Below, one piece after another: positions 50,356 to 61,987 of a stretch of 64,000 nucleotides of DNA. Source of the stretch: Polyodon spathula (taxonomy: Eukaryota > Chordata > Actinopteri > Acipenseriformes > Polyodontidae); NCBI RefSeq assembly GCF_017654505.1, contig NC_054548.1, positions 28,266,796 through 28,330,795 of the forward strand, in the 5' to 3' direction. A program made the position numbers and the translations under genes. The notes below the pieces were generated by a model. The model did not search any database. It saw only the letters and a program-made list of their open reading frames with translations, and was not told where the DNA came from. The first letter of the stretch is position 1, and every line of letters begins with the position of its first letter.

Positions 50356-51126
50356 TTAACTTTTCCCATACCAATAAATCTTAGCATAGATGATGACCCA
50401 TGACCAGCTTGTATATAATGTCTTGCCATAGCATAATCCAGATTGCCAGTACCTATCTGTTTTATGTTCTTTAATTCTCTGTTTTAATGTTCTTTTTGTC
50501 CCTCCCACATAAGATTTTCCACATGGACAAACCAGCACGTATACAACAAACGTGGTACTACAATTAAGGAGTTGCTTTATTTGATACCTTTTTCCTCTGT
50601 GAGGATGACGAAAAGAACCATAATTTACAGTATTACTGCACACAGCACAGTTATCACATTTATAATTACCTTTGGGATGACTGTCCAACTATTTATTTTG
50701 CGGCAACATTTTTAAATCACTATGAACCAGATCTCTCAAATTTCGGGTCTGCCTAAACACAATTTTTGGAGATATCTCCACAAATTGTTTTAAAGTGTGA
50801 TCAGTTTGTAATACATTCCAATGTTTAAGGATGACTCTCCTCACATCTTGAGCTTGTGTTGAAAAATCTGTCATAAAAATTGGTGTACTATTAAATTGTT
50901 TAACATTTAAGTCAGAATTAAGTAATTCCTCCCTTGATTTAATAGCTGCACGATTGGCTTGCTTTATATTAGCAATGTCATAACCACATTCTAGAAAATG
51001 TTTTTTCGTCATTTCTGCTTGTATTACAAAATCCTTGTCCACGTCACAATTACGTCTCAATCTCACAAACTGGCTATACGGAATACTATTAGTCAAATGT
51101 TTAGAGGGGAAACTCGAAACTCTCAA
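50356..51126 (-). pseudogene. Penelope linker and GIY-YIG endonuclease
   Basis: Frame 51126-50689 carries the RT C-terminal/linker region (SSFPSKHLTNSIPYSQFVRL, RRNCDVD, FRQTRNLRDLVHSDL). After a stop at about 50687, frame 50688-50356 holds a Cys cluster (KCDNCAVCSNT), then FVVYVLVCPCGKSYVGGTKR and TLKQRIKEHK. The two Tyr blocks and the Arg of a GIY-YIG nuclease are present. This endonuclease nicks the target DNA in Penelope elements. The C-terminal catalytic Glu region is not clear. Confidence 0.88.
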
Positions 51127-51139
51127 TGTATTCCTATTA

Positions 51140-51945
51140 GTATCTTTTCTATAAATCTATGTGTGTAAAAGACCCAATTCATCTTTATAGACATCCAAAT
51201 CCAAAATATGTATATGTTTCATTAAAATCCATAGTAAACTTCAAACTTGCACCTATGCTATTCATGAGGCTCAAGCTCTGTGCCATCCCATACCATTATT
51301 ATATCATCTACAAATCGTTTCCATACAGAAATACAATTAACAAAGGGATTCCTATCAGTGTCCTAAATTGATTATTTTTCCCAATTTACCAACAATTGGG
51401 ACCCTATAGCTGTTCCCTTTACTTTTTGATCAAATTGATTTTCAAAAGTAAAATAATTGTTTTGTAAAATGAATTTAGCCAAATTAAATAAAAAAGGAGG
51501 GGGGAAGAAGCATCCTATCTTCAAGAAAGAACGACATAGCTTGTAAACCTGATTCAATGGGAATATTTGTATATAAACTTTCTACATCAAAACTCACTAA
51601 CAAACTTTGACTTTACTTTCAGTTTAGTACGACAATTTATGACATCCCTCGAATCTTTCAAGTATGATGGTAACTGTTCAACTTTTTGTTTCAAATATAC
51701 ATCAAATTTGGACAGATGTTGAACCACAACCAGAAACAATAGGCCTACCCAGGGGATTCTGCATATTCTTATGTATTTTATGCAACATATAAAATACCGG
51801 TTTAATGGGAAATTTAATTGACAGAAATTAAAATTCTTGCTTTGTTATCCAATTCCAATTTTAAGATTACATCAATACATTCCTTAATTTTAGTAGTCAG
51901 ATCACAAGTCAATGGTTTATAGTATTGCAAGTTAGATAATTATCT
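51140..51945 (-). pseudogene. Penelope-like reverse transcriptase remnant
   Basis: Pieces in order on the minus strand are LSNLQYYKPLTCDLTTKIKE, then KFPIKPVFYMLHKIHKNMQN, PLGRPIVSGCG, FDVESLYTNIPIESG (motif A with the catalytic Asp), LAKFILQNNYFTFENQF, VKGTAIGS, and RFVDDIIMVWDGTE (motif C, FVDD, at about 51280-51310). All are hallmark Penelope RT segments, a telomerase-related RT family. Frameshifts and stops are spread throughout, but the key Asp residues are still encoded. Confidence 0.88.
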
Positions 51946-52131
51946 TGTAGGTTCTATAGACATTGTCATCACAAATATATTGCAACTGTTGGACTTTCCT
52001 ATGTTATTTTCTTATGATGTTAGATTATCAGGAATCTACATTGAATGAACCTTAATCTACTTTGTCTAGCTCTGCATAGAGATAACGATCAACCTCACAC
52101 CTTGAATGCACCAGGCACTCAGCGAGTGGAA

Positions 52132-52465
52132 GCGACAGCGAGTGGGAGAAGTACAGGCGTGGAAAAGTACAGAGCAGTTTCGAAGCAGAAAGGAGAAATT
52201 GCATCTTGAATTGCTTTAATCAGAAAACAGAGGACATTGGGGAAACATAGCAGCAGCTCAAAGTCAGACAGACGCGTGTGTTTTTCTGATAACAAACAAG
52301 CTGAAACTCGGAGCAGCTGATTCAAATTCAGCGCCGTTTTGAGACACGGGCGAGGGGAGGAGCCGACAGCACAGCAGAGCAACGCAGTTAAACGAGGCAG
52401 TCTTCCCAGCGACAGCGAGTGGGAGAAGTACAGGCGTGGAAAAGTACAGAGCAGTTTCGAAGCAG
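52132..52465 (+). repeat. 57-bp direct repeat in the CR1 5' UTR
   Basis: Segments 52132-52188 and 52409-52465 are identical by eye (gcgacagcgagtgggagaag ... gtttcgaagcag), spaced 277 bp. Repeated 5' UTR monomers are found in several LINE families, where they contribute promoter activity. Confidence 0.9.
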
Positions 52466-52481
52466 TTTGAAAGCAGGCTGA

Positions 52482-53474
52482 CGGCTGCAGAAGAAACTAA
52501 ACTTCAAAAGAAAAAAAAACGTCAACACGGTCTTCAAGCCAGTAATCTGTGACACCTGCTTGATGTGGGAAATCCGAGAAAATCCAACAGAGCTAAACCA
52601 AGTGTGCGTAAAGTGCCGCGCGATCCAGGATTTGCATAAACTAGTAAGTATGCTAGAAATGGAGCTGGAAGAAGTGAGACAGCAACAGGATCTTGAGGAA
52701 CTGGCACACCCACAATTCATGGAAGTCTGCATCACCCCTAACAGACTGAAAGCCACCAGGGAGATAGAAGGTCAGAACAGCTGGGTTCAGGTAGGCAGAA
52801 GCAGGGAAAAAAAGAAACTTCGTCAAACACCACCACCAGAAATCAAAACAACCAACAGATTTGAGTCACTTCAGAATTGTGATGAGCAGAACCAACAACA
52901 AGAGAATGAAAGGAACAACATCCAGGACCCTATTGACAGTGGTGACCAGACAGCAAAAAGAAGGGAGGTCATGATTGTTGGGGACTCCATATTGAGAAAC
53001 ACAGCAAGTTCAGTTCGCAGTTTGGACCCCCTTACTACAACAGTGTGCTGCCTTCCGGGAGCCTCGGTCAAGCACATCACTGAAAACGTGGACAGGCTCC
53101 TAGAACGAACAGGAGACGACCCGGTAGTAGTCGTCCACATCGGTACAAACAACATTGGAAGAGACAGACCAAAATCCCTGCAAAATAAATTCAGAGAGCT
53201 AGGAAGGAAATTAAAAGAGAAAACCAAAACTGTGGTATTTTCTGGTATACTACCCGCACCTTGCAAAGGACCATATGGACAGCTGGAAATAATTAATCAA
53301 AACGAATGGCTGAAGACGTGGTGCACACGGGAAGGCTTCACCTATCTTGATCATTGGACCACATTCTACAACGAGGACTATCTGTATAGACGGGATGGAC
53401 TGCATTTAAATAACAAGGGAACTAGTCTACTCGGAGAAAAGATCCTCGAGCAGGTTCAGAAGCATTTAAACTAG
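52482..53474 (+). CDS. CR1 ORF1: zinc-binding motif plus SGNH-type esterase
   Basis: The frame is open from 52482 (after a TGA) to the TAG at 53472. The first ATG is at 52563, giving about 303 residues. Upstream in frame is CDTC, which with CVKC (in QVCVKCRAIQDLHKL) would form a Cys4 knuckle; starting at the ATG would drop the first Cys pair. A coiled-coil-like stretch follows (LEMELEEVRQQQDLEEL). The C-terminal half is an esterase: VMIVGDSILRNT (GDS nucleophile block), VVVHIGTNNIGRD (GTNN block), and DGLHLNNKG (DxxH catalytic pair). CR1 ORF1 proteins of this type act as RNA chaperones with an esterase of uncertain role. No lesions seen. Confidence 0.9.
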   Translation, partial: RLQKKLNFKRKKNVNTVFKPVICDTCLMWEIRENPTELNQVCVKCRAIQDLHKLVSMLEMELEEVRQQQDLEELAHPQFMEVCITPNRLKATREIEGQNSWVQVGRSREKKKLRQTPPPEIKTTNRFESLQNCDEQNQQQENERNNIQDPIDSGDQTAKRREVMIVGDSILRNTASSVRSLDPLTTTVCCLPGASVKHITENVDRLLERTGDDPVVVVHIGTNNIGRDRPKSLQNKFRELGRKLKEKTKTVVFSGILPAPCKGPYGQLEIINQNEWLKTWCTREGFTYLDHWTTFYNEDYLYRRDGLHLNNKGTSLLGEKILEQVQKHLN

Positions 53475-56319
53475 AAAGGAAGGGGGGAGAAATCAACAAA
53501 AAAACAGAAGGGAGACCGCATCAAAACAAGAACAACAACTCAGGTAAGACAACCATTAAATGTATTTATCTAAATGCTAGAAGTATCAGAAACAAAATTC
53601 TAGAACTTGAAGCTACTGCACTAACAGGTAACTATGATGTGATAGGTGTTACAGAAACTTGGTTGTCTGAGAGTGATGGGGACGAATATAATATTTGTGG
53701 GTATACACTGTATAGGAAAGACAGGCAGGACAGAAGAGGAGGAGGGGTAGCGCTATACATAAGAAACAGTCTTGAAGCCCAGGTGTTAAACCTGGACAAA
53801 GAAAATAAAACCGAATCAATATGGGTCAGAATAACAGACAAAAATTCAAAAGGCATAATAATAGGAGCATGCTATAGACCGCCAGATTCAGACGGTGAGC
53901 ACAATAATCTGTTATACAATGACATTAGAAATGTGTGTAGCAAAGGAGAAGCCATACTAATGGGGGATTTCAACTTCCCCCATATAAAATGGGAAAACCC
54001 GGTGGGTAGCGCGAAGGATGAAATAGAAATGGTGGAAATGACAAATGACTGCTTCCTAACACAATTTGTGAAGGCACCCACTAGAGGGGAGGCATGCCTT
54101 GATTTAGTCTTTTCAAATAACGAAGATAGAATAACTAAAACAGAGGTCAGAGAACCACTGGCAAACTCAGACCACAACATGGTCTCATTTGAAGTGTTTT
54201 TTAAATCCCCAAAAGTAAAGACTAAAGTTAAGGTTTACAATTTTAGAAAAGCAAACTATGAAGGCATGAAACAGAGACTAACAGAAGTAGATTGGAGTAA
54301 AATAGAGAAAACACCCACAGAAGAAGGATGGTTGTTCTTCAAAAATGTAGTACTAGAGGCGCAAAACAATTACATCCCTAAAGTAGACAAATCTAAATGT
54401 AAAACTAAATTGCCAAAATGGTTTAATAGATCAATTAAAAAAAATATTCAGCGAAAAAAGGCACTTTACAGAGCATTAAAAAAGGACCAAAAAGAAAGTA
54501 CGCAGAAAGAGTACACAGAACTGCAAACGCAAGTCAAAAAGGAAGTTAGAAAGGCCAAGAGAGAAATAGAAATGAACATTGCTAAGGGAGCTAAAACCAA
54601 TTCCAAAATGTTTTTCCAATATTACAACAGCAAGAGAACATTCAAAGAGGAGATTAAATGTTTAAGAGATACAAATGGCAAAATCGTAGAGGAAGAGAAA
54701 AAAAAATAGCAAATATATTAAATGATTACTTTTCACAAGTTTTTACAAAGGAAGATACTGACAACATGCCCCACATGTCATCCAGTTCCTATCCAGTTTT
54801 AAATAACTTTAGCATAACTGAGGCAGAAGTGTTAAAGGGACTAGGAGCTCTTAAAATAAACAAATCCCCTGGGCCGGATGAGATCCTCCCAGTAGTACTC
54901 AAAGAAATGAAAGAAGTTATTTACAAACCGCTAACCAAGATCATGCAGCAGTCTCTTGACACAGGGGTGGTACCGACAGACTGGAAAATTGCAAACGTAA
55001 TACCGATCCACAAAAAGGGAAACAAAACTGAACCAGGTAACTACAGACCAGTAAGCCTGACTTCTATTATATGCAAACTTATGGAAACTATAATAAGATC
55101 CAAAATGGAAAATTACCTATATGGTAACAGGGTACTGGGAGACAGTCAACATGGTTTTAGGAAAGGGAGATCGTGCCTAACTAACTTGCTTGATTTTTTT
55201 GAGGATGCAACATCGATAATGGATAATTGCAAAGCATATGACATGGTTTATTTAGATTTCCAGAAAGCTTTTGACAAAGTCCCGCCCAAAAGATTAATTC
55301 TCAAACTGAACGCAGTTGGGATTCAAGGAAACGCATGTACATGGATTAGGGAGTGGTTAACATGTAGAAAACAGAAAGTACTGATTAGAGGAAAAACCTC
55401 AGAATGGAGTGTGGTAACCAGCGGTGTACCACAGGGATCAGTATTAGGTCCTCTGCTATTCCTAATCTACATTAATGATTTAGATTCTGGTATAGTAAGC
55501 AAACTTGTTAAATTTGCAGACGACACAAAAGTAGGAGGAGTGGCAAACACTGTTGCAGCAGCAAAGGTCATTCAAAATGATCTAGACAAGATTCAGAACT
55601 GGGCAGACACATGGCAAATGACATTTAATAGAGAAAAGTGTAAGGTACTGCACGCAGGAAATAAAAATGTACATTATAAATATCATATGGGAGATATTGA
55701 AATTGGAGAAGGAATCTATGAAAAAGACCTAGGAGTTTTTGTTGACTCAGAAATGTCTTCATCTAGGCAATGTGGGGAAGCTATAAAAAAGGCTAACAAG
55801 ATGCTCGGATACATTGTGAAAAGTGTTGAATTTAAATCAAGGAAAGTAATGTTAAAACTGTACAATGCACTTGTAAGACCTCATCTTGAATATTGTGTGC
55901 AGTTCTGGTCACCTCGCTATACAAAAGATATTGCTGCTCTAGAAAGAGTGCAAAGAAGAGTGACCAGAATTATTCCGGGCTTAAAAGGCATGTCATATGC
56001 AGACAGGCTAAAAGAATTGAATCTGTTCAGTCTTGAACAAAGAAGACTACGTGGCGACCTAATTCAAGCATTCAAAATTCTAAAAGGTATTGACAGTGTT
56101 GACCCAAGGGACTTTTTCAGCCTGAAAAAAGAAACAAGGACCAGGGGTCACAAATGGAGTTTAGAAAAAGGGGCATTCAGAACAGAAAATAGGAGACACT
56201 TTTTTACACAGAGAATTGTGAGGGTCTGGAATCAACTCCCCAGTAATGTTGTTGAAGCTGACACCCTAGGATCCTTCAAGAAGCTGCTTGATGAGATTTT
56301 GAGATCAATAAGCTACTAA
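53475..56319 (+). pseudogene. CR1 ORF2: endonuclease and reverse transcriptase, one frameshift
   Basis: The endonuclease is readable from about 53545 (CIYLNARSIRNKILEL). It has VTETWLS (catalytic Glu), GGGVALYIR, ILMGDFNFPHIKW (Asp-Phe-Asn) and NSDHNMVSF (Ser-Asp-His), all as in active AP-type nucleases. The RT has NYRPVSLTSIICKLMETI, VYLDFQKAFDKV (motif A), GVPQGSVLGPLLFLIYINDL (motif B) and KFADDTKVGG (motif C). The C-terminal domain ends SISY at 56316. The only break is at 54698-54708: a run of nine A ends one frame (EEEKKK stop) while the other continues (REKKIANILNDYF). No clear ATG precedes the endonuclease; the open frame overlaps ORF1's end. Confidence 0.93.
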
Positions 56320-56389
56320 CAACCAAACGAGCAAGATGGGCCGAATGGCCTCCTCTCGTTTGTAAACTTTATGTTCTTATGTTCTTATG

Positions 56390-57485
56390 AAACAAATGGC
56401 TAATCAAACACGTTTCTGCCATTTAATTAACCCGTCTAGGGAGAGAGAGGTGGTTTAGCATAGTTTAGCATAGAGTCTGAAAGAGAGAAAAATGTCTTAA
56501 AAGATTTAAGACAAATTTCACATAATGATTTAATACCACTATGAGTACACGATGCAAATGTTTTTATTCTTAAATTGCCTAAAAAGTATAGAATAACCCA
56601 AGTAATAAATCCCTAAGAACATTAAACTGTTTGCAAACCATAACCAAAACCAAACCATAACAAAATCGCAACCAGACATGTTTGATGACTAAAGAAATGT
56701 AATTTCTTATGGTAAAAATAATGGGAATTCAGAATAAAATCTGAATTATTTAGCAAAAGTTATGCAAGTTTTAAAGTTTCCCCTTTCCAGGTTATGATAA
56801 TCAGACAGAGGAAGGGGGGTGAGCAATCAATCAAGATTGCAAGTCCATGTGCTACAAAATAGCCAATCGGAACATGCAGCGGGAAATTCAAACAATCTCT
56901 TTGTTTGAAAAGTATAAAACCCCTGCTTTAGCCCAGCTCCTTGCTGCCCCAAACCTTCTGCTAGCTGCTCCAACCTTTTGCTAGCCGCCCCAGACCTTTG
57001 ATGCTGCACCCTACCCTTTGATGGCCTGCCGCAGACCTTTGATGCTGCCCTGGACCCGCTGGCCACCTCAGACATTTGATGCTGCACCCTACCCTTTGAT
57101 AGCTCCCCTGGACTCAGGCTAGGTAACAATACTCTTAAAATATCTATTCAGGTATTGTGACCCCTTGTGTCAGTATGTAATAGTATTTCTTTGGTGAATT
57201 GTTGTTTTCAACCTTCGTTCTCATTGTAATGCTTAATGTGACATTTAATTGTGTAACTGTTTTGTGTGATTTTCAAACTTATTTTATTGCATGCCTAGTA
57301 AACACCATCTTTCTAAGAAGAGATTCCCAGCATTAAATCATTTGCTCATGTTGAACAAACATGATTCATGAACTTTGAACAGTCTGGAATGTGGTCTATT
57401 TTTGGCTTGCTGTAACGTGTAAATCCGCCATCCCTTTCAGACAGCGATATTAAAAACGTGTTTGTACATTACAATAGTACCCACA
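56390..57485 (+). mobile_element. Right part of the interrupted LTR
   Basis: This is non-coding sequence between the CR1 tail and the PBS-like segment. It has a TATA box (56913-56919) and then a C-rich region with repeated cctttgatgctgc motifs (56990-57090), which makes short meaningless frames. It ends TACCCACA. It should join the 51946-52110 piece to give the whole LTR. Confidence 0.55.
56913..56919 (+). promoter_or_regulatory. TATA box of the LTR
   Basis: TATAAAA in the context aagtataaaacccctgc, typical spacing for an LTR U3/R border. Confidence 0.5.
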
Positions 57486-57493
57486 GCTCTAAC

Positions 57494-57511
57494 TGGAGGT
57501 CCCATCGAGAC
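57494..57511 (+). promoter_or_regulatory. Primer-binding-site-like sequence (tRNA-Gln type)
   Basis: TGGAGGTCCCATCGAGAC lies 8 bp after the LTR end. It is complementary, with about three differences, to the 3' end of vertebrate tRNA-Gln including CCA. I compare with the tRNA from memory. Confidence 0.5.
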
Positions 57512-57590
57512 CTTGACTATCGAAGGTTCTTTGAGGTCCTTTAATTTATTGCTCTTAAGAAAATATTAACTGCCCACAATAGTACCCACA

Positions 57591-58790
57591 GTCTTAATGC
57601 TTCTATCCTATAATTGTCCAAATCTTGGACTGCTATGGCACCCCCCTTATCAGCTGTTTTTATAATCACATCATTAACCTCTGAAAGTTGTCTAAGAGCA
57701 TACATTTCTTGTTAACTACAATTATTTTTAACATATCATCGCTTTTTTCTCAATATCTCTCTCAACTAATTTAGAATATGTATGAATACTGGCAATACAG
57801 TTATCATTAGGCAAAAGAACGATGTCTACATCCAGAAGGTTCTCTTGTAATTTCTGTAACATTCTCTTCAATTGTATGCAAGACATTCAATCCATTCCCA
57901 ATAGGTCAAAATATAATTCTCACAAACTTAAAACAGTGAATTTTAGTTCTCATTGCATTAAGTCCCGATACAGGTGGAAAAGATAATCCCTTATTTAAAA
58001 TGGATATCTGTGCAGGACCGAAACTTAATTTTGAAAGGTTAATTATACCTCTCTTTGACTCCTGGTCACTGATGTCATCAATTGATTGTCCCGGTCTCAA
58101 AATGGTCGCCTTCCTCTTTTCCCCCTCCTCGTCTGCTTCCTAAAGAGGGTGTTCTCGTTTTGTTCTGTGCAGTTGGCTTTTCTAAAAAAAAGTGCTGTCC
58201 CTTGCTGTGTTGAATCTGTAGATTCTCCCTCCGTGGTGGACGATAATTGTACATTCATATTCCCTCTAGACCTTGCATACTTGTATCCTTTTTCAATTGT
58301 ACACAGCTCCTTCCTTAAAATCCTTGGTATCTCTTTGGAACTTTTTTACCTTCTATTTCTTAAATTCATTGGTCAAGTCCTCTTTTTCAATTGAATTTCC
58401 ACTGCTTTAATTTCATCTATAACACTTTCTTTGATTTTTAGTTTCCTCAATTGTCAATAGATTTAAATCCAATGAATGTTTATTTAAAATTTGTTCCCAT
58501 TTCTGAAGGAACACAGAATTGTCTTTTCCAAAAGCCGGTTGTTTGTCTAACTGTAAACCTCATGGGATGCGTTTAGCACGCCAATATTCCAACAAAGTTA
58601 CTGCATGCCAGAATAACCTCACCTCTCTTTCACGTAATGATTTCAATTTCCTCACCAGGTCGTTGTGGTTCAATGATTTTCCACCGGACTCTGTAATCGG
58701 ATCAAACAGTTCTGTGTCCAACAAAATAGTAACAGCTGCTTCTTCTGTGTAGCTTAAACATGTTGATCTCACATCGGTACTCAAGGAGAT
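57591..58790 (-). pseudogene. Penelope-like element, N-terminal coding part (part 2)
   Basis: Pieces on the minus strand in order are LFDPITESGGKSLNHNDLVR, then REREVRLFWHAVTLLEYWRA and KRIP (58784-58560). After a stretch in other frames come INLSKLSFGPAQISILNKGL and then FPPVSG (58100-57906). Next is a DKGGAI-type segment with VQDLDNYRIEALR, which ends at the LTR border 57591. The N-terminal domain and the DKGG block precede the RT fingers in Penelope elements. The continuation LSNLQYYKPL is at 51935, beyond the inserted elements. Multiple lesions. Confidence 0.8.
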
Positions 58791-58830
58791 ATATATATAT
58801 ATATATATCTATATACACACACACACACTA
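58788..58830. repeat. (TA)n-(CA)n microsatellite
   Basis: Separates the minus-strand Penelope coding part from a plus-strand Penelope tail. Confidence 0.93.
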
Positions 58831-59142
58831 AAGGATTATAGTACTTTATTTATGAATGGGCTTGTATATAACTGGTTTGTATTGTTAATGTTCATGTGAA
58901 AATTATGAAATTGTGTTTGATAACGGATGATTGATAATCATTTATGTATGGTTCAATATGTAATTGTTTTCACGTGCAGTATGTGAGGTTATTGTTGTTA
59001 AAGTGTTCTACTTGTTAATTGTCAATTATACATAATTCCTGTGAAAAGTTGGCACGCTACCCTGATGAAGGCACTGTGGTGCTGAAACCAGTAGATTTTT
59101 AATTATCTTTTTTAATGCAACAAAGCATATTGAATGAATGAA

Positions 59143-59145
<3 letters not shown>
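58830..59145 (+). mobile_element. Penelope-like 3' tail in inverted orientation
   Basis: The plus strand here (atttatgaatgggcttgtat ... aaagcatattgaatg) matches the minus strand of 50215-49925 over its whole length, with about 85-90% identity by eye. It therefore points the other way from the Penelope coding sequence beside it. A shorter repeat of its end (tctttttaatgcaataaaag) recurs at 59272-59310 after a TA tract. Confidence 0.85.
59050..59097 (+). ncRNA. Hammerhead-ribozyme-like core, copy 2
   Basis: The core CTGATGA (59062-59068) and GAAA (59084-59087) are both intact and are separated by a stem GCAC/GTGC with a TGTG loop. The next bases are CCAGTAGAT, so the palindrome ACCGGT of copy 1 reads ACCAGT here and the third stem is weakened. 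The upstream ctac can pair with gtag after the presumed cleavage region only in part. The core is more complete than in copy 1 and the third stem less so. Confidence 0.55.
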
Positions 59146-59185
<40 letters not shown>

Positions 59186-59368
59186 TATATATATATATCT
59201 ATATAATATATTATATAATAATATCTATATATATACGAATCATATATAATATTATATTAGGATTGATTTAATATATCTTTTTAATGCAATAAAAGCCGAT
59301 TGATTGAATGAAAAAAAAAATATATATATATAAATAATATGACAGAAAAAAAAAATATATATATATAA

Positions 59369-59411
<43 letters not shown>
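59146..59411. repeat. TA/CA-rich microsatellite cluster
   Basis: TA tracts at 59148-59240 and 59320-59380, poly-A runs, and (CA)n at 59379-59411 that ends at the next Tc1 border. Includes the small Penelope tail repeat at 59272-59310. Confidence 0.9.
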
Positions 59412-60795
<1,384 letters not shown>

Positions 60796-61826
60796 TGTGT
60801 ATATATATCCATATCCATCGCTTTTTGTACATTTGTATAATAAGTCAATACATTTTTATTTGCAAGTCGCTCAGTTTTCATTTGTAATAAATACCCATAA
60901 AGTGTTTTTATAGTGGAAACAAACGCACATTTTATTTGACTCTGAAATCAGGCTCATTATAATGGGCTGTCTGGATATATGTTAACAAATACAAACTGGG
61001 TTGTTTCTCCTCGGAGATACATGACTTCATTTAACAAGCTGTTGCAAGTTAGAATGATTTTGTTTCTAAAATAATAACAAAGAATGTTGAACACATTACA
61101 TGGCGTCAATATTTATTTATGTTAAAGTTATTTAGAACTTATTTAGAAAGAAATTTCAGTAAATCTTGTGTTAATATATCATAGTAAATATGGAGGTAAT
61201 TACGCAACTGTTAAAAATACAAATGTTGCTCAATTTGAGAATTGATTAGCATGCATGTGCATCTACAGTTGTGCTATTAAGTGTCCTCTGAAGCAGTTAT
61301 CATCCTACTGTTAATTCCTTTCAATCTTCTACAAAGGACACATAGCTACTTGCTGCCAAATGTACAACACACGTTTTGTCTGAAGGTATTACCACAGCCA
61401 GTAATCTATTATTTCAACACCCTTGTGATTCCTCAGTTCATCCTCGAGGGCCAAGTGAGTTCTATCCCAATCAATAATTAATCAGGACTGTGTCATTTTC
61501 AATTCAGTTCAATTACTTACCACATCTCAGCAATGTGCAGGGTATGTCAAAGTTTTCCAGAATGGAATACAAAAAAAAAAAAAACTTTCCTTAGGGTAAA
61601 TGTTTTCTCACCAAACGTTCCTGCCGAACATCAGTTGCTGGCTCAAACTAAGACAACTGACAGGTTTTAGTGTTGTGTTAGGTTAGAGACTAAAGAAAAG
61701 CAACACAAAACACATTAATAGTTTAAAAACTGTCTTCTTTGAAAGGACATAAAGAACATCTTAGAGTAGGTAGCGGAGTTCCAAAAAAATATAGCGGTAC
61801 ATGTCCCCACGTGTTTCTACAACTGC
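60796..61826. other. No recognisable gene
   Basis: AT-rich unclassified sequence, including an A-run at 61570-61583. Confidence 0.5.
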
Positions 61827-61987
61827 TTAACCCTCCGATTATGTTCAGAATTTAGGTACATCTGTTATGTTTTGGGTCATATTGACCCGCTGCAATTTCA
61901 ACCAAATTTAAACAGCCTTAAATTGATTAAATACTTCTATTTGCAAATGTTTTACTCTTTTAGTCCAAGACCACCTGTGACCATACA

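Larger units (their letters stand above)
49890..51945 (-). mobile_element. Penelope-like element, RT to 3' tail (part 1)
   Basis: Read on the minus strand from 51945, this is the downstream part of a Penelope-like element (Neptune/Poseidon type): RT, linker, GIY-YIG endonuclease, then a non-coding tail. It continues the coding sequence that breaks off at 57591. An LTR element and a CR1 sit between the two parts. The tail (50340 to 49890) matches, in the opposite orientation, the block at 58830-59145. Confidence 0.88.
52110..56389 (+). mobile_element. CR1-clade LINE, near full-length (about 4.3 kb)
   Basis: The element has a 5' UTR with a repeated segment, ORF1, ORF2, and a 3' tail with gggccgaatggcctcctctc and two copies of atgttctt. 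The start is approximate (before 52132). ORF1 appears intact and ORF2 has one frameshift in an A run. Four other pieces of the family occur in this window, and two of them preserve the same tail. It is inserted in the LTR of the surrounding retroelement. CR1 elements usually make no clear target duplication and none is seen. Confidence 0.92.
51946..57590 (+). mobile_element. LTR element remnant inserted in the Penelope-like element
   Basis: The left border, TGTAGGTTC at 51946, and an end ACAATAGTACCCACA at 57471-57485 define one LTR of about 1.26 kb, interrupted by the CR1. A PBS-like segment follows. A second copy of ACAATAGTACCCACA at 57575-57590 borders the Penelope sequence again and is presumably the last bases of the 3' LTR. 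Internal genes are gone. Flanks tatct and gtctt make only a poor target duplication. The LTR call rests on the TG...CA ends, TATA box, PBS and interruption of a foreign coding frame. Confidence 0.6.

Noticed and set aside
52871..53266. 131-codon minus-strand frame
   Set aside because: Shadow of CR1 ORF1; the plus strand has a complete esterase domain.
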